A stretch of 64,000 bases of DNA from Undaria pinnatifida (taxonomy: Eukaryota > Sar > Phaeophyceae > Laminariales > Alariaceae): NCBI GenBank assembly GCA_012845835.1, contig JABAKD010000016.1, positions 23,482,573 to 23,546,572 on the forward strand, given 5' to 3'. The notes under the pieces were generated by a model. The model saw only the letters and a list, made by a program, of their open reading frames with translations. It searched no databases and was not told where the DNA came from. A program made the translations under genes and the position numbers. Positions 19,976-30,492 of this stretch are shown here, one piece after another. Each line of letters starts with the position of its first letter. Within the stretch, counting starts at the first letter, position 1.

Positions 19976-19982
19976 TCCCCCC
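19976..19982 (-). other. polypurine tract
   Basis: GGGGGGA on the - strand directly adjoins the TGTTACGG start of the 3' LTR, the position where plus-strand DNA synthesis is primed in LTR retrotransposons. Confidence 0.8.
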
Positions 19983-20895
19983 ATAAGTATGAACAGCTGT
20001 TTGTCAGCTGCAACATACTAATTAACGGTAGCAGGGATAGTGACAACCGCGAGGTGACACACTCCCTTTATCGAAAACTACCGGTGATGTCTTTGAGTAG
20101 GTCGAACGGCCAACCGAAAATTACAAGAGGCAAATAGTGGCAAAACTCAAATAAAATCCACTGCTCTTCATAATTCTCACTGCGCGTTGGCTCGCGGCCC
20201 GACATAGACTTGCGCGAAGGTAAAACCGGCTTCCGGGAAAAACCCTTCGCTCCTCATCCCGAGAGCCCTAGAACTTAGACAACAACCGAAAACACCAAGT
20301 GACACTCGGACGTAAAATACTCTAAAAAAAAACCGTCCCTCGCTTGGTGTTCCCACTGTAGTTGCTGCCCGGCTCTCAACACCTACAGCGCGGGAAAAAC
20401 CTGGCCATCCAGGAAAAAACCCATAGCGCAAAACCCTACAACACCAAACTCACACAAACGCCACGGCACACCGCACGAACCCACTTGGGTGCTACCAAGC
20501 GCAGAGCCACCCTTCGACTACCAATCAGAACAGAACATCTAATCAGCCCGTCTCCAAACATTCAAATTTTAACTGGCTGTCAACTGGGGGCACGCTCGAG
20601 AATCGACAACACCATAACTTCCTCCCTCGCATAATGCGATGACAAGAGCCATATGCTATAGCAATACTGTGACTGTATAGCCAAGGGTACAGAGCCGCAA
20701 AACTTTTTACCGAAATAATGACCTCGAGGATAGGCTAACAAACCGAGAACACAGGGGCCATAAGAGGGAAATCCTCGATAAAAACCCTCCCCCCTGCCTT
20801 TTCACTGCGTATTTGATCGCCTGACCACCATTCAATGGCTCAAAGTCGGTATGTGAACGAATTTGACGTGCATGAAAGCAGCACGCTGTGGAAAC

Positions 20896-20923
20896 CCGAG
20901 TTCGATTCTCGGATTGGACACCA
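20896..20923 (-). other. tRNA primer-binding site
   Basis: The + strand reads as the 3' end of a tRNA: T stem and loop CCGAG-TTCGATT-CTCGG (stem pairs perfectly), acceptor strand ATTGGAC, discriminator A and an encoded CCA at 20921-20923 that abuts the LTR. The - strand is therefore complementary to a tRNA 3' end. The match extends beyond the usual 18 nt. Upstream, 20830-20836 (ATTCAAT) could even pair with the acceptor strand, but the anticodon region does not fold properly. I could not identify the tRNA. Confidence 0.8.
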
Positions 20924-21378
20924 TATTACGGATGGGGAGGCTAGGGATAGAGGCGGATCCGATGTCTATGTGGGTCTGAGTGGTCTCTAGCCATTCATGC
21001 GGCAGGACCCTAAGTTTTGTGTGCATTGTACAGAGAGGAAGGTGCCAGGGACCCAGCCTACGAAGCACTGCTACCGACCTGATGATAGCAGCCTCCCGAT
21101 CGGTACCGAGTTCGGTGGTTGAGCCTGAACAGCGGTAGTGTAAGCCTTGAAGGTGGCTTGTGAGAAGGAGTAGAAGGTCACCGGTCGTGGATACGGTATT
21201 CGCTTTGTGGATTATTGCTAACTCAGGGCAAGCAAAGGAGTACAGAGCAGAGGGAGGCGAGGAACCAGTCGCTCCCAGACGGGGACCCCGCAAGACGGAC
21301 CATACTGCTAGTACCTATTGGGACTAACGCATTCCCAAAAGTGCAACTCCTATCAACCGTAACAATGTAACCGTAACA
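20924..21378 (-). repeat. 5' LTR
   Basis: Uninterrupted 455-bp LTR, about 98% identical by eye to the partner at 19269-19975. It serves as the empty site for the MITE insertion. Confidence 0.9.
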
Positions 21379-21810
21379 CTACGGCTGCGCTACTACACAT
21401 GAAGCCTATGTGCTACACACAGCGAGAGCTGTGTGCACACCGCTGTACATACACACACACTGCTGTGACCATGCTGAGTGCGCAGCGTATAAGCAGTGCC
21501 GTGTACACACCTGCATTCACATGTGATAGAAGGGATTTGAACCGCAGGAGCGCTGGAGGGTGAGGTAGTATGTATGGCAGGTTCGAACACGTCTGCATTT
21601 ACATGTGATGGAAGGGATTTGTAACGCCGGAGCGCTGGAGGAAGGTGAGGTAGTATGGCAGGTTCGAACACGTACGCATTCACATGTGATGGAAGGGATT
21701 TGTACGGCAGGAGCGCTGGAGGAAGGTGAGGTAGTATGGCAGGTTCGAACACGTACGCGTGTCCTACACACACGCAAACACATAGGAGTATTGCTGCGCT
21801 ACACACGTAT
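21379..21810 (+). repeat. tandem repeat array, right part (GATGGAAGGGATT units)
   Basis: Units at about 21523, 21605 and 21688 (roughly 82 bp apart) carry GATGGAAGGGATT or a one-base variant, GCGCTGGAGG, GGTGAGGTAGTAT and GGTTCGAACACGT. This is the same array as at 18950-19268. Confidence 0.75.
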
Positions 21811-22129
21811 GTACCACACAGAGAGAGCCATGTGAATGTGTATCTGGAGAGTTGGTCTCCCCAGTCAAGATACCGCTCTGCTGTAGGGACATTCCGCTGC
21901 ATGGTGTGTGCGGAGATTCCGCCGCAGCACGAGGAGGTGGTACGCCGTAAGGTTTGAAGAGGGCGAAGAACACGCAGCCGCAGAGAAGGAGGAGCCTAGA
22001 ACGAGCGAAGAGGCTCATAGCAGACACCCACAGCACGCGGCGGAGGTGAGCTGCGACAGGAACCAGCGAGAGAAAGTATGCAGCAGCCGAACTGAATGAC
22101 GCAGTCGCCGCCGTACGCAGACACGGCAG

Positions 22130-23570
22130 ACCGCAAGGGCAGGATCGAACAGCAGAGGCGCAAACGTTCCAGCGTAACGCCGAAGAGCGCGGTGTATCCG
22201 ACGAGGGATAGCAAAAGAGGGTGTGCGGTGTGCGCTGCGAGGGTGTTTGCGTGCCAGGTTGTAGTTCGTAGCGCCGTTTGATTTGAATCGCAGCCGTTTG
22301 AATTTTATGGTTTTGTAAGAACGAGGAGGGTTTCTTGGGAAGGCATTATTTTTTCCGCAGCCCAGGGCACAACGAAGTGAAATGTTTTTGGTGTGTGTTG
22401 TGTTCGTTGTCCTAAATGCCCCGCACGAGCAGGATCGAACAGCAGAGGCGCAAACCTTCGAGCGCATTCACCACCAGCGCTGGGTTTGCAGGGCAGCCGA
22501 ACGGTGCTTGGATGCTACTACTAGCAGTGTAGTGTGTGTTGGTGTTGGTGTGTGTGTCCCAGAATGAAGCACCAGCTGGTTGTTTGCGTGCCAGGGTGTA
22601 GTTCGTCGCGCCGTTTCATTGGAATCGCAGCCGTTTGAATTTCATGGTTTTGTAATGACGAGGAGGGTTTTTTGGGAAGGGGCTTTTTTTCCGCAGCCCA
22701 GGGCACAACGAAGTGAAATGTTTTTGCTGTGTGTTGTGCTGGTTGTCCCGCACGAGCAGGATCGCACAGCAGAGGCGCAAACGTTCCAGCGCATGCACCA
22801 CCAGCGCTGGGTTTGCAGGGCAGCCGAACGGTGCTTGGATGCTACTACTAGCAGTGTAGTGTGTGTTGGTGTTGGTGTGTGTGTCCCAAAATGCACCCAC
22901 GAGCTGATTGTTTGCGTGCCAGGGTGTAGTTCGTCGCGCCGTTTGATTGGAATCGCAGCCGTTTGAATTCATGGTTTTGTAAGGACGAGGAGGGTTTTTT
23001 GTGAAGGGGCTTTTTTTCCGCAGTCCAGGGCACAACGAAGTGAAATGTTTTTGCTGTGTGTTGTGTTGGTTGTCCCGCTCGAGCAGGATCGATCAGCAGA
23101 GGCGCAAACGTTCCAGCGCACGCACCACCAGCGCTGGGTTGGCAGGGCAGCCGAAGGGTGCTTGTATGCTACTACTAGCAGTGTAGTGTGTGTTGGTGTT
23201 GGTGTGTGTGTCCCAAAATGCACCACCAGCACTGGGTTGGCAGGGCAGCCGAACTGTACTTGGATGGCAGCCGCACGGTGCTTGGATGGTACTAGCAGTG
23301 TAGTGTGTGTTGGTGTTGGTGTGTGTGTGCTGGGTTGGCAGGAGAGCCGAACGGTGCTTGGATGCTAGTAGCAGTGTCGGGTTCCCCAGGCCTGACACAG
23401 TGTGCGTTGGAAGGACCCGCAACAGTGTCCGTATGAAATATATTAAGTAGTGTGTGTTGGTGTTGGTGTATGTGCTGGGTTGGCAGGGCAGCCGAACGGT
23501 GCTTGGATGCTAGTAGCGGTGTCGGGGGGGGGGCGCCCGACACAGTGTGCGTTAGAAGGACCCTCACCAG
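22130..23570 (+). repeat. macrosatellite, about 330-bp units
   Basis: The block GTTTGCGTGCCAGG occurs at 22244, 22582 and 22910 (338 and 328 bp apart). Other markers keep the same order: GAATCGCAGCCGTTTGAAT, GGGTTTTTTG, CCGCAGCCCAGGGCACAACG, CAGCAGAGGCGCAAAC, GGCAGCCGAACGGTGCTTGG and TGTGTTGGTGTTGGTGTGTG. After about 23220 only truncated units follow, with hairpins around GTGTCGG...CCGACAC-type sequence. Frames are not kept between units. Confidence 0.88.
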
Positions 23571-24087
23571 TGTGCGTTCGAAAAAGTACATGGAAAAAGT
23601 ATGTAATAGATTTTTTAAAAAAAAGCTTTAGCTCACCACACTTCCACGTATTTTCATGCGCGTCGTGTGTAGATTTAACTCAGTTGCTTTCGCAGCCCAA
23701 CGCTAGCTGGCGCACCCTTCGGGTCCCATTGTAGGTATAGCGTAAGCTGTCCCTAGCAGTGGTCTTCGTTACAACCCCGGCAGCGCAAGCTGCCGTTGTA
23801 TACGGATGCGTGTGTATGTCGACCCGGCCTGTCCCCTGAGGGTCAGTTTCGGTGGAGATAGCCACCCGGAATGTCATCTTTCCGGGTAGTGTGGGACTTG
23901 CGCAAGCTCACCCACTAACAAACCCCTGGCCATGGGAAATGGCCTTCCGCCGGACTTGGTCCAGTTTCGGTCCACCCTACCCATTCGGGCGTTGGTCCTC
24001 GGTAATTACTGTTTTTTTCCGGTTGCAAAGCAAAGCCAACCATCATACCCCCCCCGTGTTTTGTAATCCAAACAGGAGTATTATGCT
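23571..24087. other. no gene recognised
   Basis: Mixed-composition sequence between the macrosatellite and the interrupted dispersed repeat. A small hairpin, GCAGCGCAAGCTGC, lies near 23780. No supported coding frame. Confidence 0.4.
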
Positions 24088-24459
24088 TGTTGTTGTTTTC
24101 TCACAATAACTCTTGTCAAAAAATCTAGATTCCGTGGTCACACAAAGGTGCTGGAGCCCTAGGAAGATCCGAAAAACCAAGTGAAATCAAAATTCGTCCG
24201 GGAATTACTACGCTTTCCCGCCTAAAAACGCACGATACGGAAAAAGGAGCACAAGTAAAAAGGTCAAATGTTGCAAACTGAACTCACATGGCCGCGGGTA
24301 TCCACTCAACTACAGCATAGAGTTCACCCGTCCCAACAACTAACCAACTCGCGGCTACAAACTACCACAGGCGCGTTCTGTAGGGTACTCACAGACCGGT
24401 ACCGGGGGTAATTTCCTCTGTAAGTACCGACAGATCACCACAATTCAGTTCTGTATCAC

Positions 24460-24835
24460 CCCAGGAACCTACAGAGATTTCACAGAAATTTCTGTATTAC
24501 CCCAGGAACCTACAGAGATTTCACAGAAAGTTCTGTATCATCCCAGTAACCTACGGAGATTTCACAGAAAGTTCTGTATCATCCCATTACCCTACAGAGA
24601 TTTCACAAACAGTTCTGTGAGACCCCCGTACCGTACAGAAACGTTCTGTGCGACCCCAGTAGCCTACAGAGATTTCCCAAAAAGTTCTGTGGGACCCCAG
24701 TACCCTACAAAGATCTCACAGAAAGTTCTGTATCACGCCAGTAGTACCCTACAGAGATTTCACAGAAAGTTCTGTAAGACCCGAGTACCCTACAGAGAAG
24801 TACCCTACAGAGATTTCACAAACAGTTCTGTACCC
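24460..24835 (+). repeat. 41-bp internal repeats of the hAT-like element
   Basis: Units of about 41 bp carry CTACAGAGATTTCACAGAAA followed by GTTCTGTATCACCCCAGTA with variation. Each contains the palindrome ACAGAAAGTTCTGT. Three more units lie at about 25115-25230. The terminal sequence TTCTGTAGGGTACT resembles the unit ends, so these may be subterminal transposase-binding repeats that have expanded. Confidence 0.8.
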
Positions 24836-24851
24836 TCGGCACATCGGAGGT

Positions 24852-25118
24852 ATGACGTCAGGATCGCGCCGAAGGCCGAAGAAGAGAAGACCCCACAGCC
24901 ACAGTTTACAGGCAATCACACAACAATACCCTACAGAACGCCTTTCTGTACAGAGCTTGAGAGGGAACATGAGCGACGGTCCAGACCTCAGTAGCGTCTC
25001 CCCGGCGCAAAGTACAGAAGTTGGGGGTAGAGGAGGCCAGGGTGAAACATCCGAGGGCGCGCCCGCGGCGGGGGATCAAGTTGGAGACAGCGGCGTGCAG
25101 AAAGGCTCGAATGACAAC
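24852..25118 (+). CDS. unidentified ORF inside the hAT-like element
   Basis: This is the only part of the element free of 41-bp repeats. An ATG frame begins with a basic segment (SRRRPKKRRPHSH) and continues through a second Met (MSDGPDLSSVSPAQSTEV) into a Gly/Glu/Ala-rich stretch before entering repeats. The basic patch resembles a nuclear localisation signal. It could be the truncated N-terminus of a transposase or a captured host exon. No zinc finger or hAT dimerisation motif is present. Confidence 0.3.
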
Positions 25119-25397
25119 TCTGTGAGACCCCAGAACCTACAGAGATTTCACAGAAAGTTCTGTATCACCCCAGTAACCTACAGAGATTTCACAAAGAGTT
25201 CTGTAACTCTCCCAGTACCCTACAGAAGTACCAGTACCCTAAAGAACCTGCCTTTGCAAACTACAGCGGTTGGGCTGCCTGCACCGTACGAACCGCACGG
25301 TAATCGTGAGTATAGACGAACGCGCCTGCTGTCTGGAGTGCTGTCAGAGTGACGACCCGCGGGCATGCAGTGAAACAAGAGCAATGGAACCAAAAAC

Positions 25398-26377
25398 CAC
25401 AGTACAGATATCAATGATTGCCCCTCCTTCCTGCGAGTTATTTGACAGGTTGCAGCGCAGCTACGACGCCCGTGCTTGAAGATTGAAAATTGCGGCGGGT
25501 CGTTCCCCGTGCAGGGTATACAACTCTTCTACAAACTCTACAAAAATCAATGACGTAAGTAACATGTTGTACTACTGCCTCGTAAAAATAACCCGTGAAA
25601 AAAAAGACGATCGCTGCTCTCATGATGATGATGTGCGTGCCAGTCGTGGGTCTCCGCGTGCCATCCTCCTGCTGTGGTTCTCCGTGGCCGCCTCATCGCC
25701 TTAGCTCACTCAGCCAGCTCCTTCGCACTTGCTCTCGTCTCCACTCAATTCCAGTCGGTTCCCCTTCTCCCCCGTCCAAAAGAAACAAAATGCTCCACGC
25801 AGTTTGCGGTGCTGATCTGAAGAACAAAAATTCCCGTTCAGGGAGAGTTCAATCCGTCTCTTCGCCGCCCGTCGACGGCCAGTCGCCCTCCTCCTTCGTC
25901 ATCGAATCCAGCCTCCTGCCGGCGCAGTTCCCTCCACGCAAACCGAGACTGCGCCGTAGCGTGGCTCGTGGTGGCGCCTGCCTCCGCGCACGAGCATCTC
26001 GATTAAGCATTGCTGCTCCGCCGCTGCTGCCTCAAAAGACGCGCGAATCGTAGGTGACCGTGCCTAACGCACCACGTACGACCCGACTCTACCGCCACGC
26101 CAAAGCCTCGCGGCCACACGCAGCAGCAAGAAGGTATCACTCCTCGAGGGTGAGTCCGGCCTTACACCCGCCAGATAGACCCCCCCACTCTCGCTACCAG
26201 CCTGCTAGGGCATGCTTGGCGGCATGCCTTACCGAGGCGGCAAGGGGGAACGAAGAACTTGCTTACTAGCTACTGGGGGTGAACACATGCAGCAAGGAGC
26301 GGCCCATTACATGAGAATATGATGGGCCGGGCCCAACCCCGGGCCGCCGCACCAGCGCCGGCCCATGACAAGCCCAG
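25398..26377. other. no firm gene; one Ser/Arg/Pro-rich ORF
   Basis: A + strand frame with its first ATGs at 25621 runs to 26053 and is rich in Ser, Pro and Arg, a composition common in chance frames of GC-rich DNA. A GTGAGT site follows at 26150 in a neighbouring frame. No domain or second exon supports a gene. Confidence 0.25.
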
Positions 26378-26450
26378 GTTATTTCTGGGTTCAGAATATA
26401 ATCGAGGCCAGAAATCAGCGGGTTTGGTGATTTCTGACCCCAGAGATAAC
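26378..26450 (+). other. two overlapping, mutually exclusive hairpins
   Basis: GTTATTTCTGGGTTCAGAA (26378-26396) pairs with 26432-26450 (17 of 19 positions). Inside, AGAAATCA (26410-26417) pairs exactly with TGATTTCT (26428-26435), using some of the same bases. Only one of the two can form at a time. This may be a small palindromic element rather than a regulator. Confidence 0.6.
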
Positions 26451-28366
26451 ATCTCTTCCAACCTCTCAGAACTGGGATTATTTGACTTTTGGATATCACC
26501 TTCTACCAGGTATCACATATCACCACTACCTAACTCTGGTATGATACCTGTCTGCTGTACACGTCACCCATCGCCCACAACAAAGAATCACGAACACACT
26601 TACGACAGCATACCGCGCTTGTTGTGTGCGAAACAGAGCTTCGCCCTCACACAAACGCGACAGCAGCAGCACCACCACCAGCATCGAAACCGCCACAGAC
26701 ACACCACACCAGCACCGTGGTGTCTGCAAAAGATGATTTTGGCGTTGTTGCGGAAACCCAATCCAAGCCTCCGCACTTGGGGGTGGGGGCGGCTACTCCT
26801 CTTTGGCTTGTCGTTGACATGTGACCATTGGCCGCCGACAATTTGGAAGATTGAGAAGTGCAACGAGGGCATGGGGAGGAAAAGGTCGTGAACCTCGTGA
26901 TTTTGTTTCGGGGAGTCGTCGGGAGAGAAGAGCACAACCTGATCCCGGGCGCGAGTGATTAACTCGAACAGTGTATGCTTTAGGTTAACGTGGCCGGGAT
27001 GTCCAGGCTTTGCAGACCTGCTGACACGCTACGGTGGTGGCGTTGAGATGGCAGAAAACCCTGGCGGTGTTATGCTGCGGAGAGGGGTGTTTTCGTGTAC
27101 ACAATGGGGTGTGCTTCGCATCGAGTGCCACCTACCTGTCACGAGTGCACCCAACATATAGGAGCTACATCAAGTCACTACTTTTGCGCGAGCCTGGAGA
27201 AGATCGAAACACCCGTTGTGTATTTCAAACTGAGCTATTAGACGCGACCGGAACAACATCGATGAATCAGATATTGTATTCAGCAGGAAACCCGTGGTTC
27301 CGGGGTGAGATACATAGTCTAGTCTAGGAGCGTAATAAAGTTGTCTTCCGAAATGTGTACTTCGCGATACATGTAACGCTCAGAGAGCAAGGAATAGAAA
27401 GTGGGCGGGATCCGGTCATGCGTGGTACTTTACCGACATAACCCGTGGCTCAAAAGCCGAGAACGCACGCTCGGTCGCCGTGGAAGGGAACCCAAACGAA
27501 CAAAAAGATGGGAACTTCATACACACCCATAGATAGGAGTCTCACCCGTGATGCGGCATGAACTTTGAACCTTCAATAGAAGTAGTCACACAGACCCTTG
27601 GGGAGTACAACCATGCATTCTCCGTAACGTAGTGCATAAGTCGTCCGGCGTGGTATGGCAGGAAGAAGCGCGTATGCCTGGGAGAGCTCTACCCCGCCGG
27701 CAAGTTTGTTCTACTACAGGAGGTTCCCAACGTGCAGTTGCAACGATATTTTTTTTCCATCCTACCTCGAAGAATGCGGCCATGGATAACAGTCCGCTCG
27801 CCCTCGCTTTCTGCATCTTCCTGACGTTTTTTGTGAAACCCAACCACAAATTTTCCATGAAGCTCGTCGAATACAACCCCGCCACGAGAGGTGGTGGAGT
27901 TGGGTGTGTACAGATGTAAAAACGGGGCTGTGCGGCCGCCAGCTCCAGGGCTTCCTGTGACCCCTCCCCCCCCCCCCCGCCCCCCGCTTTGAGCGAGGGA
28001 CAAACATGATCAGTCGGCCCAACAGTTGCAGCTACATAATCCTCTGTGTAAGGGTCCACACAAACGGAACGTATAGGGCCTAGAAGCAAAATCCAGTAAC
28101 AGAAACGAAACCGACTTGGAAATATTCACCGGTTCTGATCGGCCACATACATCTAACACCGAGCCCCCAGGAATTTGTCTCAGCCTATGTTAGAATGGGC
28201 AACCACGACTATTTCGGGCATTGCATCGATCGAAAATAGTCCAACGCTCCGCACAGAGCAGACGCAACACAGACATGTTACTGTAAAGGTGCACCTCTGC
28301 TTTACCGGGAGATCCTTACCTGCCGAACTATATTTTTACTTTGCCCAAAATGTATGTTGAGTGCAG
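26451..28366. other. no firm gene; weak ORFs
   Basis: A + strand frame ending at 27327 contains a protein-like C-terminal part (SYIKSLLLREPGEDRNTRCV). A - strand frame at 27586-28089 (167 codons) starts with MLLGPIRSVCVDPYTEDYVA and crosses a poly-C tract near 27970. Neither has a domain, conserved copy or convincing splice signals. Confidence 0.2.
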
Positions 28367-28650
28367 ACCATGGCGGCGGTAGGAGCGATACCCCGTGTTT
28401 CGACAGTGGGTTTGAGCAACTCGCCTGAGTGACTCTGAACATCGACGTTTGTTTTTGTTCATTGGATTTTGTTGTGCGCTGCATAGACAACCATTCCATG
28501 CGGGTTTCATTCGGCCAACAGAAACAGCACGAAAAAAACGTCAGACAGCAATGAGACCGCAAAGAGGAATAGGAAAATCAATTGCGCGAGTGACCCCAAG
28601 GCACTGCATTACTAGGCCCCACGAAGCAACCCCCTACGGCAGCCGCGGCC
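28367..28650. mobile_element. CACTCG-family MITE, diverged copy
   Basis: The left end ACCATGGCGGCGGTAGGAGC and the right end on the other strand GGCCGCGGCTGCCGTAGGGG are weak inverted repeats. GTTTGAGCAACTCGCCTGAG and TTGCGCGAGTGACCCC occupy the same subterminal positions as in the element at 7206-7484. No clear target duplication remains. Confidence 0.6.
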
Positions 28651-30402
28651 TAAACTCGGAGTAATCAGACGGCCATATACATGGTCCACATTTACAGCGT
28701 TTTCGTTCATGCAAAGCAAGAACGACATCTCGACGATTTTGAAGGTATGGAGCCCCGTCATCGAGGACACTTTTTTGTACTAAAAGTACTTACTCTATTG
28801 TACACACGACTCGCATAGAGGCACAGCGTGGAAAATACACGGACAAGATACGGCTGGTGCCAGCGGAATGCAGCTCCGATCACCGCAGTCAAACCTGCCG
28901 CTTAAGGTGCCGCTCATGATTGAATTGAGTGCTGCTGTACAGCCAGAAATCGCCGGCTGTTGAAAGCATTTATTATGCCGTGTGGCCAGCATCTGCACTT
29001 TACCTAACTTATATCTGGTCGCTCAGAATACCGGTTCCCTTGTAGAAGCAGGGTATGGTCGCGTAGTTTTGAGGTCACCCACGCAGCCATTTTTTACAGC
29101 TGAGGCGCCGTCTCCACCTTAGCTTCGGGGGTGCATCGACAATGTGCGTCCTGCCGACCGTTTACTCGTTTTGGAGTCAGGGATGTTTCCTTGTGTATTT
29201 GCCCCGTTTGCACGGCCTACTTGTGCCCCCCCCCTCCCCACCTCACATCACTGTGGTCTATTCGTGGTCGAATCACTTTCAAGTTTTATTCTAAGGTTCA
29301 GGTTTTCTTCGTTTACATGGGCCCTAACCGGCGCGTTTCGTGCACGGTGGGTGCGGGTGTCGGGTGTGCTTTCGTTATGGCAGAATCAGCGCCCTCCAGG
29401 ACATCACCAATAAGCATCGAATACTCGACTCAGGATGGTCCGGTTGACTAAAATGCTTACGGCGTCGTTGGCGGTATCCTTCAGGATCTCCGTGAATGGT
29501 GAGCAGAAATGTCCAAGTCGTCTTTTGTTTGCTGTATCATCTTAGAAATAGATGTATAGTAAGTATGAATGCTACGTGAGAAGGTTCGCAATACCGCGTG
29601 GATAGAACAAAAAGTCGCGTTCTGCCACTCCTCCGTGCCGAGGACGTCAAACATACGCATTGAAACAAACACACCGATACCACAAAAAGGAGATCGCCAT
29701 GCTGGCGGACGTAGTCTTTTCGCGGTGTTTCGAGGTGTGTACTGACCAACCGATCCCCCGAACGAAGAAGCGACGATAAAATGTTTTATCCAGATGCGCA
29801 CAAGATATCATTCTTTGGTTGACTCAATTTCCCCCACACGTCCACGTGGGCACCTGTCTTCCTGTCCCTGATCCAGGTCTCAACGAGTGTCTTACATCAT
29901 GCACCCCTGCAACAGAAGAAGCGTGAGTGAGATCGTTCCGTGCGTCTTCCCCGGGAAGTGATGCACAAATCAGATGGAATTCAACTAGCGCCATTATTAA
30001 CATTTCCCCAAGTAACCTACCCGCATTGTCTTTGAGGGGAGACCCTTGGCAGAACGGTAGGCACCTTACCAGATTATAATGTACACTGTAGGTTCAACTT
30101 TTCTGTTGGTGAATTTTTTCAACACACACTGTGCTGTAGTTTCAGGTATGTAAATCTTACCGGAGCTGTGCTCACAAGGCAAACGTACTGGGACTCCCAC
30201 GGGTGCAGCGTCGACGCGTACCGAGGATTACTCGAGGGGGGTGTTCTTCTTGTTTGAATATCTAGTAGCATTTGAATGCTCTCCCGTGCGAAAGCTACAG
30301 CACGAAGGCTACGGTATTCCCAGCTCCGCAAAAGGCCACGTAGAGGTATATTCCAGCCTCGTCGACATTCATTACGTCCCTCCTTGTTGCGTCACAATTC
30401 AG
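28651..30402. other. no firm gene; upstream of the LRR gene
   Basis: The first exon of the LRR gene, with start codon and signal peptide, should lie here or further upstream, but I could not identify it. Only short frames without motifs are present. Confidence 0.35.
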
Positions 30403-30492
30403 GGTTTTCGGCAACTGCGGGCTTACAGACGATGACTTCCCCGACCTCAGCACGTGCTTGGACGATATGGGACGAGACGGCCTCACTATCAT
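30403..30492 (+). CDS. LRR gene exon 1 found: N-terminal LRR cap
   Basis: Acceptor CACAATTCAG and donor GTATGT bound 90 bp. In phase 2 it reads FGNCGLTDDDFPDLSTCLDD then MGRDGLTI, with two cysteines typical of an LRR N-terminal cap. It ends in AT, so joining to exon A1 (starting GTAC) gives Met-Tyr-Leu and keeps the LRR frame. Confidence 0.72.

Larger units (their letters stand above)
19269..21378 (-). mobile_element. compact non-autonomous LTR retrotransposon (TRIM-like), 2110 bp
   Basis: Read on the - strand: a 455-bp 5' LTR (21378-20924), a primer-binding site starting TGGTGTCCAATCCGAG directly after it, an internal region of 948 bp, a GGGGGGA polypurine tract directly before the 3' LTR, and a 3' LTR of 455 bp once an inserted MITE and its duplicated CGAC are removed. 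The LTRs begin TGTTACGG and end CCGTAATA. The tetramer CTAC flanks the element on both sides (19265-19268 and 21379-21382). The LTRs differ at about nine positions, so insertion was fairly recent. No gag or pol is present; replication must depend on another element. Confidence 0.9.
24366..25256. mobile_element. 891-bp hAT-like non-autonomous transposon, 8-bp target duplication
   Basis: CAAACTAC is present on both sides (24358-24365 and 25257-25264) and once at the empty site (14565-14572). The ends are CACAGGCGCGTTCTGTAGGG and, on the other strand, CAAAGGCAGGTTCTTTAGGG, both followed by TACT. An 8-bp duplication and a YARNG-like end fit the hAT superfamily, although the left end has C at the third position. 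Most of the interior is 41-bp repeats. A non-repetitive part (about 24850-25115) has an ATG-started frame, described separately. No transposase core is visible. Confidence 0.85.
24088..25397 (+). repeat. 408-bp dispersed repeat, copy split by an 891-bp insertion
   Basis: Bases 24088-24365 and 25257-25397 together match 14294-14701 with few substitutions. The two parts overlap by the eight bases CAAACTAC. Confidence 0.85.

Noticed and set aside
20830-20923. A tRNA gene with encoded CCA
   Set aside because: The T arm and acceptor strand are perfect, but the anticodon region does not fold and the CCA abuts the LTR exactly. A primer-binding site explains it better.
14294-25397. The two 408-bp repeats as LTRs of one 11-kb retrotransposon containing the OTU gene
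   Set aside because: They start TG and end CA in the same orientation, but no primer-binding site, polypurine tract, target duplication or pol gene lies between them in the expected places.
26319-26891. 190-codon ORF
   Set aside because: It includes the double hairpin and simple-sequence His/Gln codons, with no domain; composition suggests chance.
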